64,000 bases of DNA from Streptomyces phaeochromogenes (lineage in GTDB: Bacteria; Actinomycetota; Actinomycetes; Streptomycetales; Streptomycetaceae): positions 1-64,000 of the forward strand of contig NZ_LIQZ01000116.1 in the NCBI RefSeq assembly GCF_001418655.1, given 5' to 3'. Position numbers and translations under genes: made by a program. Positions within the stretch are counted from its first letter, which is position 1, and each line of letters starts with the position of its first letter. This document shows positions 9,232 to 17,222 of the stretch, piece after piece. Under the pieces are notes generated by a model. That model was not told the origin of the DNA. It searched no databases and was given only the letters and a program-made list of their open reading frames with translations.

Positions 9232-10184
9232 AGTCCCGCCCTCTTGGAGGTCAGTCGCATGAACCCGAAGCTCAAGACGAACGTGATGACGGCGATGACC
9301 ACCGAAATGGCGGCGGCCTGCTGATAGTTGTTCCCGACGGCCACGGTGTACGCCAGCATGTTCGGGGTGAACGTGCTGGAGATGTTCGAGGAGATCTGGC
9401 GCAGCACCGCCGGCTCGGAGTAGAGCTGGAGTGTGCCGATGATCGAGAACACCGTCGTCATCACGATGGACGGGGCGATGATCGGGACCTTGATGCGCCA
9501 GGCGATGGCCCAGTTGCTCGCCCCGTCGATCCTCGCGGCCTCGTAGAGTTCCTGCGGGATGGACTGCAGCGCCGAGAACATGATCAGCATGTTGTAGCCG
9601 GTCCACAGCCAGGTCGAGACGTTCGCCGCCGACCACAGCACGGCACCCGGGCCGAGGAAGTCCGGCTTCAGACCGATGCCGTTCAACAGGTCGACGACCG
9701 GGCTCAGTTGCGGCGAGTAGAGATACGACCACATGATCGCGGCGATGACGCCGGGCACCGCGTACGGCATGAACGCGGCGGTACGGAAGAACCCCTTGAG
9801 CTTCAGCAGGTGAGTGTCGAGGAGCAGTGCCATGACCAGCGCGGTGAACAGCATCACGGGCACCTGCACGATGCCGAACAGGCCGATACGGCCGATGCTG
9901 GCCCAGAACTCGTCGTTCTGGAACACCTCGACGTACTGCTCGAATCCGCCGAACGTCGTGTACGAGGTGCCGTACTGCCCGCCGGAGCGGCGTACCACGC
10001 GGAAGCTCTGCCAGAGCGCGTAGCCGACGGGCACCAGGTAGAAGAGGACGAACGGCAGGAAGAAGGGCGTCAGGAACGCGACGATGGTGCCGGCCCGGGG
10101 GCCGCCGCCGTCCAGACGCGGACGGCGGCGGCCCCGGGGCGGTGGTGACACCGCGTCGGTTGGGCGGGTGGCGATGTCGGTCAT
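9228..10184 (-). CDS. Carbohydrate ABC transporter permease (MalF type)
   Basis: A 318-aa permease. A basic Pro/Arg-rich cytoplasmic N terminus precedes six predicted membrane helices, the first in TIVAFLTPFFLPFVLFYLVP. The EAA loop reads QELYEAARIDGASNWAIAW. It starts 7 bp after the stop of the binding-protein gene and overlaps the second permease by 4 bp, so the operon order is binding protein, MalF-like, MalG-like, mannosidase, galactosidase. Confidence 0.92.
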   Translation of the reverse strand: MTDIATRPTDAVSPPPRGRRRPRLDGGGPRAGTIVAFLTPFFLPFVLFYLVPVGYALWQSFRVVRRSGGQYGTSYTTFGGFEQYVEVFQNDEFWASIGRIGLFGIVQVPVMLFTALVMALLLDTHLLKLKGFFRTAAFMPYAVPGVIAAIMWSYLYSPQLSPVVDLLNGIGLKPDFLGPGAVLWSAANVSTWLWTGYNMLIMFSALQSIPQELYEAARIDGASNWAIAWRIKVPIIAPSIVMTTVFSIIGTLQLYSEPAVLRQISSNISSTFTPNMLAYTVAVGNNYQQAAAISVVIAVITFVLSFGFMRLTSKRAGL

Positions 10185-10191
10185 TCCGCGG

Positions 10192-11526
10192 TCACTTGCC
10201 CGCCGTGGCCGGGATCGCCAGGTCGTCCATCGACTTCAGCGCGGAGGCCTGGGCTGCCGCTAGCGCGCCGGTCAGCTTGCCGTCACCGGCCACCGCCTTG
10301 GCCATCGCGTCCTGCAGTGCCAGGTTCACCGTCTTCTGGGTGGGGCCCCAGCTGAAGTCGGTGTCGATCTTCTTGGACGACTCGGCGAAGACGTCGAAGA
10401 TCTTCTCGTTGTTGTAGTACGGCACACCCTTGGTCAGCGCCGGGAGCTTCAGCCCGTCGGTGGACGCCGGGTACAGGCCGCCGACCTCGTTCGCCAGCGC
10501 GAGCGCCTCGGGGTCGGTGTTGAGCCACGTGTTGAACTCGGCCGCCTCGTAGAGGTGCTTGCCGCCCTTCATGAACGCGACGGTCGAGCCGCCCCAGTCA
10601 CCGGAGTTGCCGTCCGCACCCCAGGTCGGCATCGGGACGATCGACCACTTGCCGGCCTGGCCGGGCAGGTTGTCACGGATGCCCGTGTAGCCCCAGGCCG
10701 CCCCGAGCTGGGTGGCCATCTGGTCGTTCTGGTAGGCGGCGAACATCTGCGTCGACCCGTTGGCGAGGTCGGTGCGCACGAGCTTGTCGTCGATCAGCTT
10801 CTGCCAGTACTCGGCGACCTGCTTGCTCTTGTCCGACTCCACGGTGACGTGCCACTTGTCGTCGGAGTAGCTGTACATGTTCGCGTTGTTCTGCCAGAGG
10901 AGCCCGTTGAACCATTCGGCGTTGTTCGGGTCGAAGAACGTCATGGTGAGCTTCGGGTTCGCCTTGTGCAGCTTCTCCGCGGCGGTGGTGTACTCGTCCC
11001 AGGTCTTCGGAATCGGGACGTCGTACTTCTTGAAGATGTCGGTGCGTACGTACATGGCCATCGGGCCCGTGTCCTGCGGAAGGGCGTACACCCCCTCGCC
11101 GCCGAAGCCGGCCTGCGACCAGGTCCACGGAACGAACTTCGACTCGGTGCCGGCGGCCGTCTTGCAGGCCGAGGCGTCCACGAAGGCGTCCTGGGAGCGC
11201 AGGGTGGGCAGCTGGTCGTAGCCGACCTGGGCGAGGTCCGGGGCCTTACCGGCCTTCAGGGCGTTGCCGATCGCGCCGTACTGGTCGTTGGAGATGTTCT
11301 TCGACTCGACCTGGATGTCGGGATGGTCCTTGTTCCACAGGTCGACGACCTTGTCCATGCCGTTGACGGTGTTCCAGTACTGGAGGGTGACCTTGCCCTT
11401 CGAGGGCTCACAGGATGCTCCGGACGACTTGTCCGACGAGTCGGACGACGAACATCCGGCGAGTACGAGGACGCCGGCTGCCGCGGCGACGACGGCGAGG
11501 CGGATGCGCGTGACTGTGTTGCTCAT
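10192..11526 (-). CDS. Sugar ABC transporter substrate-binding lipoprotein
   Basis: Extracytoplasmic solute-binding protein of the MalE/family 1 type, about 444 aa. A lipoprotein signal peptide with lipobox VLAGC ends near residue 25, followed by a Ser/Asp-rich linker. Typical signature stretches are KVTLQYWNTVNGMDKVVDLW and APDLAQVGYDQLPTLRSQDA. The ATG at 11526 is chosen because GGAACGGAAAAT precedes it; the ATG six codons upstream is less likely. First structural gene of the glycan operon. Ligand is inferred from the downstream GH38 and GH2 enzymes: a mannose- and galactose-containing oligosaccharide. Confidence 0.92.
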   Translation of the reverse strand: MSNTVTRIRLAVVAAAAGVLVLAGCSSSDSSDKSSGASCEPSKGKVTLQYWNTVNGMDKVVDLWNKDHPDIQVESKNISNDQYGAIGNALKAGKAPDLAQVGYDQLPTLRSQDAFVDASACKTAAGTESKFVPWTWSQAGFGGEGVYALPQDTGPMAMYVRTDIFKKYDVPIPKTWDEYTTAAEKLHKANPKLTMTFFDPNNAEWFNGLLWQNNANMYSYSDDKWHVTVESDKSKQVAEYWQKLIDDKLVRTDLANGSTQMFAAYQNDQMATQLGAAWGYTGIRDNLPGQAGKWSIVPMPTWGADGNSGDWGGSTVAFMKGGKHLYEAAEFNTWLNTDPEALALANEVGGLYPASTDGLKLPALTKGVPYYNNEKIFDVFAESSKKIDTDFSWGPTQKTVNLALQDAMAKAVAGDGKLTGALAAAQASALKSMDDLAIPATAGK

Positions 11527-11685
11527 ATTTTCCGTTCCAGACAACGGCTAGCGACGGTGCTAGGCGGCTCGATGCTGATCCCTCGGGCGGAACGCCCTCT
11601 GGGTGGAAGGGACAGGACGCGACGGTGTCGGTTCAGGCGCCGAGCGCCGTGGCGAGGTGGGGGAAAACATTGGTTATGGATACTT

Positions 11686-11721
11686 GTGAGCGGTCCCGTG
11701 AACGCTCACGGGAGCGCTCAC
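11686..11721. promoter_or_regulatory. Three contiguous 12-bp LacI-type operators
   Basis: Three head-to-tail 12-mers, GTGAGCGGTCCC, GTGAACGCTCAC and GGGAGCGCTCAC, occupy 11686-11697, 11698-11709 and 11710-11721 with no spacer. All approach the palindrome GTGAGCGCTCAC; the middle one is nearly symmetric and the outer two each keep one good half. They lie about 160 bp upstream of the binding-protein ATG, in the 302-bp gap between it and the lacI stop at 11829. The likely binder is that LacI protein. Nothing else is evident in this gap. Confidence 0.65.
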
Positions 11722-11828
11722 GGGGGTCCTCAGAGATACGCCGCGAGGTGCAATGCGGAGTGCTCGGAAGTCTGCGCTTCGGCGCCGTTCAATGTCAAGA
11801 CATTCGAGGCGGATGCGTTTCCGGCGGG

Positions 11829-12833
11829 TTACGCGGACCCGCTCAGCCGCAGCTCGGCATGGACGACCAGGTCCTCGACCGCGAGCGTGCGCGGGTCCGA
11901 CAGCAGCCGTGCGACCTGCTCGATCGCGAGCACCCCGAGCTGCCGAGTGTCGAGGGCGACGCTGGTGAGCGGGGGCTCCATGAGTGCTCCGAGCTGCAGA
12001 CCGTCGAAGCCGATGACCGCCAGATCCTGCGGCACGCTCCTGCCCAGCCGACGGGCTTCGCGCAGAGCGCCGATCGCGATGATGTCGTTGAACGTGAAGA
12101 CCGCGGTCACCTCGGGATGAGCGGTGAGCAGCTCCCTGAGCGCCGCGCCGCCGCCGTCGGCCGTCTGGTCCGCACCGACCACCATGCCGCCGTCGATCCC
12201 GTGCGCCGCCGCGGCAGCCGTGAACCACGTGTGCCGGATGCTCGGCTCGGCCCGGGCCTGGTGGTCGACCATGCCGATCCGCGTGTGCCCCTTCGCGACC
12301 AGGTGCGCGACCGCCGCGTGGACCCCCTCCCGACCGTCGATCCGGATCGAGCTGAACCGCGTGGACCTGCCCTCACGGCCGATGAGCACCACCGGCATGC
12401 CACGGGTGAACGCCTCCAGTTCGCTGTCGGAGCAGCTGAAGTAGCCGATGACCGCGTCGACCTGCGAACTGATCACCTGGAGCGTGCCGAGCTCCTCTTC
12501 CGCCCGGTCGGCGGTGTCGTACACGACGACATGCCAGCCATGGGTCCTGGCGGCCTCCAGGGCGGATGCCGCGACCTCGGTGAAGTACGGGTTGAGCAGG
12601 TCGGGGATGACCAGCCCGATGGTCATCGTGTCCTGGCGGACCAGGCCTCGGGCGAACCGGCTCGGCCGGTAACCGAGCGCGCGAGCGGCGTCCAGCACGC
12701 GCTGTTTGGTGTCGCTGTCGATCTCGTCCTTGTCGTTGAGTGCCCGCGAAACGGTCTGCCTGGACACCCCCGCGGACCTGGCGACGTCGTTGATCGTGAC
12801 CTTCCGGGACTCCGCCCCCGATGCCGACACCAT
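11829..12833 (-). CDS. LacI-family transcriptional regulator
   Basis: A 334-aa repressor. The N-terminal HTH is VTINDVARSAGVSRQTVSRA, followed by the hinge helix ALGYRPSRFARGL and a periplasmic-binding-protein-like sugar domain (TIGLVIPDLLNPYFTEV; TFNDIIAIGALREA; QDLAVIGFDG). The ATG at 12833 has a strong AGGAGG 7 bp upstream, so the longer upstream frame is not coding. It is immediately upstream of, and co-oriented with, the glycan operon. The three 12-bp operators lie between them. I infer that an intracellular sugar released by the mannosidase or galactosidase is the inducer. Confidence 0.92.
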   Translation of the reverse strand: MVSASGAESRKVTINDVARSAGVSRQTVSRALNDKDEIDSDTKQRVLDAARALGYRPSRFARGLVRQDTMTIGLVIPDLLNPYFTEVAASALEAARTHGWHVVVYDTADRAEEELGTLQVISSQVDAVIGYFSCSDSELEAFTRGMPVVLIGREGRSTRFSSIRIDGREGVHAAVAHLVAKGHTRIGMVDHQARAEPSIRHTWFTAAAAAHGIDGGMVVGADQTADGGGAALRELLTAHPEVTAVFTFNDIIAIGALREARRLGRSVPQDLAVIGFDGLQLGALMEPPLTSVALDTRQLGVLAIEQVARLLSDPRTLAVEDLVVHAELRLSGSA

Positions 12834-12998
12834 CGCCCACCTCCTGCTTCTCGCGAACGCCGGTGCGCGCGCAAAGCCTGAGTATGCACGTACGGGACTT
12901 CGGTACGACGCCAGGCCTTGGGCGAACCGGCCGACACCGGTCAGGTCTTTCGAGGACCGGCATCGGGAGGAGGGGTGCGGTGATGGCAGTCCTGGCAC

Positions 12999-13011
12999 TA
13001 GATTTGGTGGC
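12999..13011 (+). promoter_or_regulatory. Candidate leaderless promoter of the antitoxin gene
   Basis: TAGATT at 12999-13004 resembles a -10 element and lies 7 nt before the ATG at 13012, so transcription would begin at the start codon. No convincing ribosome binding site precedes that ATG. A -35 match is weak. Confidence 0.4.
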
Positions 13012-13197
13012 ATGACTGCCATCACTGTTCGGATTCCGGACTCCATGGACAAGCCGTTGCGCGATGCGGCAGCCGGCGCTGCTTCGCTGAACGAGTACAT
13101 CGTCAAGGCCGTGCGCCGTCAGATGACCCTCGATGCCGCCGGTCGGCTCGCCTCCCTGGAGCGCCTCGATCTCGATGGCGAGGGCGACGCTCTGTGA
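13012..13197 (+). CDS. Ribbon-helix-helix antitoxin-like protein
   Basis: A 61-aa protein starting MTAITVRIPDSMDKPLRDAA. A beta-strand (TAITVRIPD), two helices and the helix pairing around AASLNEYIVKAVRRQMTLD match the Arc/CopG ribbon-helix-helix fold used by many antitoxins to bind DNA as dimers. The acidic C-terminal tail is the likely toxin-binding part. Its stop overlaps the next start as GTGA, the usual order antitoxin then toxin. The pair probably autoregulates its promoter. Confidence 0.75.
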   Translation: MTAITVRIPDSMDKPLRDAAAGAASLNEYIVKAVRRQMTLDAAGRLASLERLDLDGEGDAL

Positions 13198-13505
13198 CGG
13201 TCCGCAAGGGCGACGTGTGGGACGTCGACACCGGCAAGGGCAACCGGACCGTGGTGATCGCCAGCCTCGACGGGCTCGCCGACCGGTACGGGGCCGTGGT
13301 CGCCCTGGTGCTGCACGCCCCCGCGGTTCATCCCGACACGGCGATGAGCGTGCACCTGAAGACTCCGGTCGACGCCTCGGTCGTGGCCGTCAACCTGCTC
13401 CAGCTCTCCGCGGCCCGCTTCGAGACGGGCACCTGCCTCGGCAACATCGGCCCCGAGCAGCAGGCCCTGGTCGACGACGCGCTCCGGGCGGTGCTCGACC
13501 TCTAG
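13194..13505 (+). CDS. Probable toxin of the MazF/PemK fold
   Basis: A 103-aa protein, GTG start, coupled to the antitoxin by a 4-bp overlap. The N-terminal VRKGDVWDVDTGKGNRTVVI resembles the first strand and nucleic-acid-binding loop of MazF/PemK (usually RGDVWWVDL.PGxGSEQxxxRPVVV). The later VVAVNLLQLSAARFETGTCL fits the conserved strand/helix region. Family members cut mRNA. Divergence from the canonical motifs is substantial, so the assignment rests as much on gene order as on sequence. Confidence 0.6.
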   Translation: MTVRKGDVWDVDTGKGNRTVVIASLDGLADRYGAVVALVLHAPAVHPDTAMSVHLKTPVDASVVAVNLLQLSAARFETGTCLGNIGPEQQALVDDALRAVLDL

Positions 13506-13512
13506 CCCGGTT

Positions 13513-14103
13513 TCAGCTCGATGCCCTCGCTCGGGAGACGTCCTCAGCACTGTCCCAGCCGGAGACGAACCACTCGGTTTCACCGGTGGCGGGGTCGTAC
13601 GAACGCCGCCTGATCGTGCCGATGTTGCCGCCGTAGACGTGGATCCCGACGGTCGGTTCGCTGCCGACGGCTGTGACGGCGTGGACATCGTCGTCGGTGG
13701 TGCAGCAGACGGTCACCTGCCCCGGCGACCACCGAGTTTCGCCGGCAGGCGTCAGGGGTGCGCTCGCGGTGACCGCTGTCGGCTTGAGGTATCGGACCTC
13801 GTGTTCGACGCCCGCGTAGATCCCGGCGACGCCCCATGTCTCGTGCGAATGCACCTTGGTCTGCTGGCCCATGTCCCAGACCACGGACGCCAGCGACCAG
13901 CTGTCGTCCGGAGCGATGTAGAGCGGATACGTCAGGTGACGCTCGGGCGAGGACCGCGTGGCCTCCGGCGGAAGCCGGTAACCGGCGGCCAGCAGAGCGG
14001 ACAGCCGCTCGGCGACCCGCGCCGTGATCTCGTGCTCGTCGTCGGTGCTGCGCACCACGAGCCCCACGTCGTCGATGAAGGCCTTCAGGCGATCGAGCTG
14101 CAT
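13513..14103 (-). CDS. Cysteine-dioxygenase-like cupin
   Basis: A 196-aa cupin of the cysteine dioxygenase / 3-mercaptopropionate dioxygenase superfamily. The iron ligands are suggested by KVHSHETWGVAGIY (two His) and a distal His in VGIHVYGGNIG or DDVHAV. The characteristic SWSLASVVWDMGQQTKVHSH strand pair is present. Such enzymes oxidise a thiol to a sulfinate. The ATG at 14103 has AGAGGAGA upstream. It is convergent with the toxin gene, leaving 7 bp between them, and lies downstream of the reductase-like gene at 14130-14789. Confidence 0.75.
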   Translation of the reverse strand: MQLDRLKAFIDDVGLVVRSTDDEHEITARVAERLSALLAAGYRLPPEATRSSPERHLTYPLYIAPDDSWSLASVVWDMGQQTKVHSHETWGVAGIYAGVEHEVRYLKPTAVTASAPLTPAGETRWSPGQVTVCCTTDDDVHAVTAVGSEPTVGIHVYGGNIGTIRRRSYDPATGETEWFVSGWDSAEDVSRARASS

Positions 14104-14129
14104 GGTGCTCTCCTCTGCAGAGTGCCTTC

Positions 14130-14789
14130 TCATGAAGAAGTGCCGGGCAGGATCCGGTACTTGAGGTGGGTGACGCCGGGTGCCTCGACGGCCCGGACCT
14201 GCTCAAGGCGCACATCCGCGTCCCCGAGGCTGTCGAGGAGACGGGAGCCGCCACCGAGCAACACCGGAACGACGTGCAGTTCGAGCTCGTCCAGCAGCCC
14301 CGCCGCCAGGTACTGCTGCGCGACCTGGCCGCCGCCCCACAGCATGACGTCCTTGCCGTCGGCGGCCTTCTTCGCCTGGTCGAGCGCGGACTCGATGCCG
14401 TCGGTGACGAAGTGGAACGTGGTCCCTCCGTCCATCTCCACCGGCTTGCGCGGGTGATGGGTCACGACGAACACGGGGTAGTGGTAGGGCGGGTTGTCAC
14501 CCCACCAGCCGGTCCACTGCTCGTCGCCCCAGGCGCCGCCGCCGATGGGGCCGAACATGTTCCTGCCCATCACGGCGGCGCCGATGTTCGCGATCGCCTC
14601 CTCGAACACCGGCGTGCTCGCGTTCACCTCGCCGTCCTCCCCGTCGTGGGCCTGGCGGAAGGCGGCCAGCGGAACCACCCAGTCGTGGAGCCCCTCGCCA
14701 CCCTCGCCGAGCGGGTTCTCCTCGCTCTGGTTCGGGCCGGCGACGTAACCGTCGAGCGAGATGGAGATGTGACACCTGAGCTTGCTCAT
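14130..14789 (-). CDS. Dihydrofolate-reductase-fold protein (RibD C-terminal type)
   Basis: A 219-aa soluble protein of the DHFR-like / RibD C-terminal family. The start KLRCHISISLDGYVAGPNQS, the central AVMGRNMFG, the nucleotide-binding KDVMLWGGGQVAQQYLAAGL and the closing LDELELHVVPVLLGGGSRLL are all hallmark segments. Members reduce small substrates with NADPH, but this subfamily has no fixed substrate. GAGGAGG precedes the ATG. It is divergent from the LysR gene at 14906 across 116 bp, a layout that often means direct control by that regulator. Confidence 0.85.
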   Translation of the reverse strand: MSKLRCHISISLDGYVAGPNQSEENPLGEGGEGLHDWVVPLAAFRQAHDGEDGEVNASTPVFEEAIANIGAAVMGRNMFGPIGGGAWGDEQWTGWWGDNPPYHYPVFVVTHHPRKPVEMDGGTTFHFVTDGIESALDQAKKAADGKDVMLWGGGQVAQQYLAAGLLDELELHVVPVLLGGGSRLLDSLGDADVRLEQVRAVEAPGVTHLKYRILPGTSS

Positions 14790-14893
14790 CGTGCCTCCTC
14801 AGTCGGCTCGGCACCGCCATCGGCGCCCTCACCAACGAGCATGGACCGATGCACAGATGACGTCTAATGCCAGTACATCGAAGAACACATTGA

Positions 14894-14905
14894 TATCTTT
14901 GATAA
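14894..14905 (+). promoter_or_regulatory. Candidate leaderless promoter of the LysR gene
   Basis: TATCTT at 14894-14899 sits 6 nt before the GTG at 14906, with no ribosome binding site. Around it, TGATATCTTTGATAA is a partial dyad (TATC-TTT-GATA) of the T-N11-A type bound by LysR proteins, consistent with autoregulation. Confidence 0.4.
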
Positions 14906-15769
14906 GTGCTGAACCTGGTCCATCTCAAGGTGCTGGCCGCGGTGGCGCGGCACGGGTCCGTGACCGAAGCGGCGAGGGAGCTGCACTACTCGCAGCCGTC
15001 GGTGAGTCATCACCTGTCCCGCCTGGAAGCCGCCACCGGCGTCAAGCTCGTCCAGCGGGTGGGCCGCGGGATCCGGCTGACCCCTGAGGGCGAGCTGCTG
15101 GCCAACCGGGCCACCGAGATCGTGGGACGGGTCGACGCGGCGACGAACGAGCTGGCCGCGCAGGTCGGTCTGGCGTCGGGGCGGGTGCGCCTGGCCGCCA
15201 ACGCGTCCGTACTGAGCACGATCGTGCCGAAGGCGGCCACCATGCTGACCGAGGCACACCCGGGCCTCACGCTGAGCGTGATCGACCGTCATCCGGTCGA
15301 AGCGCTGCAGATGCTGAGACACGGCGAGATCGACGTCGCACTCGTCTTCCGGTACGCGCACGCTCCGCTGGAGGACGAGGGGTTCCGCATGGTCCATGTG
15401 GCCGACGACCCGATCTACCTGGTGAGCCGGACCCCCGACGACAGCATCGCGAACCATCGCAACTCAGCCTGGATCGGCGGTTGCGAACGGTGCCAGGGCG
15501 AGCTGACCGCAGTCTGCCGGCAATATGGTTTCGCCCCACTCATCGAGTCCGTCTGCGACGACATGGTCGTCGTGCAGGCCCTCGTCGCCGCCGGTATCGG
15601 AGTCACCACCCTGCCCGGACTCGCACTCCGCGCCCACCGCCTGCCCGACGTCCACACCACCGAGATCCCCGACTTCCCCCGCCGGATCTACACCGTCACC
15701 TACGGCGATCCACCCGACCCACCGGCCACCAAGGCACTGATCCAGGCGATCCAGGACTCCGCCCGGTAG
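14906..15769 (+). CDS. LysR-family transcriptional regulator
   Basis: A 287-aa LysR protein. The N-terminal winged HTH is clear in KVLAAVARHGSVTEAARELH and SQPSVSHHLSRLEAATGVKL. The effector domain begins around residue 90 (GRVRLAANASVLSTIVPKAA) and contains typical DVALVFRYAHAP and the second-half MVVVQALVAAGIGVTTLPGL. It is divergent from the DHFR-fold gene, its likely target. The promoter appears leaderless. Confidence 0.92.
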   Translation: MLNLVHLKVLAAVARHGSVTEAARELHYSQPSVSHHLSRLEAATGVKLVQRVGRGIRLTPEGELLANRATEIVGRVDAATNELAAQVGLASGRVRLAANASVLSTIVPKAATMLTEAHPGLTLSVIDRHPVEALQMLRHGEIDVALVFRYAHAPLEDEGFRMVHVADDPIYLVSRTPDDSIANHRNSAWIGGCERCQGELTAVCRQYGFAPLIESVCDDMVVVQALVAAGIGVTTLPGLALRAHRLPDVHTTEIPDFPRRIYTVTYGDPPDPPATKALIQAIQDSAR

Positions 15770-15781
15770 GTGGCCGGCCGG

Positions 15782-16327
15782 TCAGCGGCCGGTCGATCCG
15801 TCGATCTGCTCGCGGAGGAGGTCGGCGTGGCCGGCGTGCCGGCCGGTCTCTTCAATCATGTGCACCAGGACCCATCGCATCGATGGCGCCTGCCCTCGGC
15901 GCGGGGGCCGCGGGGCGGGAAGAGTCAGGTCCGGGCAGGCGTCGATGACCTGGTTCGCCCGCTCGACGGTCTTCCGGTAGTCGGCGAGCACACCGCCCAC
16001 GGTGTCCGCCGCGGACGGCCGCATGGTCGTACGCCAGTTGCCGACATCCTCACCGAGGAAGTAGAACCGTTCGACGAACGCCAGGTGCTTGACCAGCCCC
16101 AGGAGGTTGGTGCCCGAGGGCACTCCGCCCGTTCGGACCTGGGGTTCCGGCACGCCCTCGACCTTGTCCGCGACCGCGTTCCGCAGATAGTCGAGGAAGC
16201 CCCGCAGGGTGGCCTTCTCGTCGGCGCCGGTGAGCGGAGGTCCTGTGTCCTTCGCCCGGGATTGGGAACGGGGTTGGGATTGGAGTCGGGGTTGGGCGTG
16301 GGATCGCTGCGCGTCATTTCCTGACAT
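15782..16327 (-). CDS. DinB/DUF664-family protein
   Basis: A 181-aa four-helix-bundle protein of the mini-DinB (DUF664) group. It shows ATLRGFLDYLRNAVADKVEG, a metal-type His in LVKHLAFVERFYF and the ending MRWVLVHMIEETGRHAGHAD with two further His residues. Together these give the three-His site of the family. Relatives include metal-dependent thiol S-transferases, but the substrate is unknown here. The N-terminal 30 residues are Gln/Arg/Ser-rich and perhaps disordered. It is convergent with the LysR gene, with 12 bp between stops. Confidence 0.85.
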   Translation of the reverse strand: MSGNDAQRSHAQPRLQSQPRSQSRAKDTGPPLTGADEKATLRGFLDYLRNAVADKVEGVPEPQVRTGGVPSGTNLLGLVKHLAFVERFYFLGEDVGNWRTTMRPSAADTVGGVLADYRKTVERANQVIDACPDLTLPAPRPPRRGQAPSMRWVLVHMIEETGRHAGHADLLREQIDGSTGR

Positions 16328-16380
16328 CGAGTCACTCCGTTCCGACGTGATGCCGTGTGGTTCGGGCGTTCAGCCGGCGG

Positions 16381-17088
16381 TCATCCGCCGATGAACCGGA
16401 CGAGCAGGACGTTGTCGATGACGGCGGCCGTCTCACCAGCGGGTCCGGTGGCCCGGCGGCGAGGCATGTCGGCGCGCAGGACGGACCAGTGCGCGGGGTC
16501 GAGTTCGAGTTCGGCGGCGGTCTCGGCGGGTGTGGGGAAGTGGATGTCGGGGTCCTGATTCCATGACCAGGGCGCGGTGGAACCGTGGTCGACGACCAGC
16601 AGGAGACCGCCGGGTCGCAGAGCCCGTGCGGCGGTGCTCAGAACCCGGGTCCGGTGCAACGGGAGCGGGGTGTGGAAGTACTGGGCGGAGACGAGATCGA
16701 ACCGGCCGGCCGGGAAGCTTCTGCCCAGGTCGTGCTGTGCGGTGACGACCCGGTCCGCGACGCCGAGGTCGCGGGCACGTTCCCGCACCCGTTCGACGGC
16801 TGTGGTGGAGATGTCCACGGCGGTGACGTGCCAGCCGCGCCGGGCGAGCCAGATGGCGTCGCCGCCGGCGCCGCAGCCCAGATCCAGGGCCGCGCCGGGA
16901 CGCAGCGGTGTGGCGGTCTCGGCGAGGAGCGGGTTGACCCGTGCGTCCCAGGCGCGCGGGGTGCGGTAGTGCTGCTCCCAGAACCGCTCGGCGTCGTTGT
17001 CCGCGGCGCCTTGGCGGCCCGCGCCCTGGTCGCTCGCGCCCGCTCCCGCGGCGTCGGCGGTGGGCCGTCGGTGTCGGGTGGAATCCAT
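16381..17088 (-). CDS. Class I SAM-dependent methyltransferase
   Basis: A 235-aa cytosolic methyltransferase. Motif I is ALDLGCGAGGDAIWLARRGW, the acidic residue of motif II is in VTAVDIS, and post-I motifs include RVVTAQHDLG and FDLVSAQYFHTP. The layout resembles the tellurite-resistance TehB / thiopurine-type small methyltransferases. The N-terminal 30 residues are low-complexity Ala/Gly. It is divergent from the XRE-cupin gene at 17223. Confidence 0.87.
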   Translation of the reverse strand: MDSTRHRRPTADAAGAGASDQGAGRQGAADNDAERFWEQHYRTPRAWDARVNPLLAETATPLRPGAALDLGCGAGGDAIWLARRGWHVTAVDISTTAVERVRERARDLGVADRVVTAQHDLGRSFPAGRFDLVSAQYFHTPLPLHRTRVLSTAARALRPGGLLLVVDHGSTAPWSWNQDPDIHFPTPAETAAELELDPAHWSVLRADMPRRRATGPAGETAAVIDNVLLVRFIGG

Positions 17089-17222
17089 CTGGGGTGCCCC
17101 TTCGTCGGCCGAGGCGCCGAGCGTGATCCGCTACGCACATTCGACGCCGGTGATGTACGGACAGCATCGCCATCGCCGTTTCGCCCTTGCAAGAAAAATT
17201 GCGGATCCGCATCATCGGGCTC

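Noticed and set aside
12706-13011. Upstream extension of the antitoxin frame giving a 163-aa protein
   Set aside because: The extension overlaps the lacI start region antisense and has no domain; the ribbon-helix-helix protein begins cleanly at 13012.
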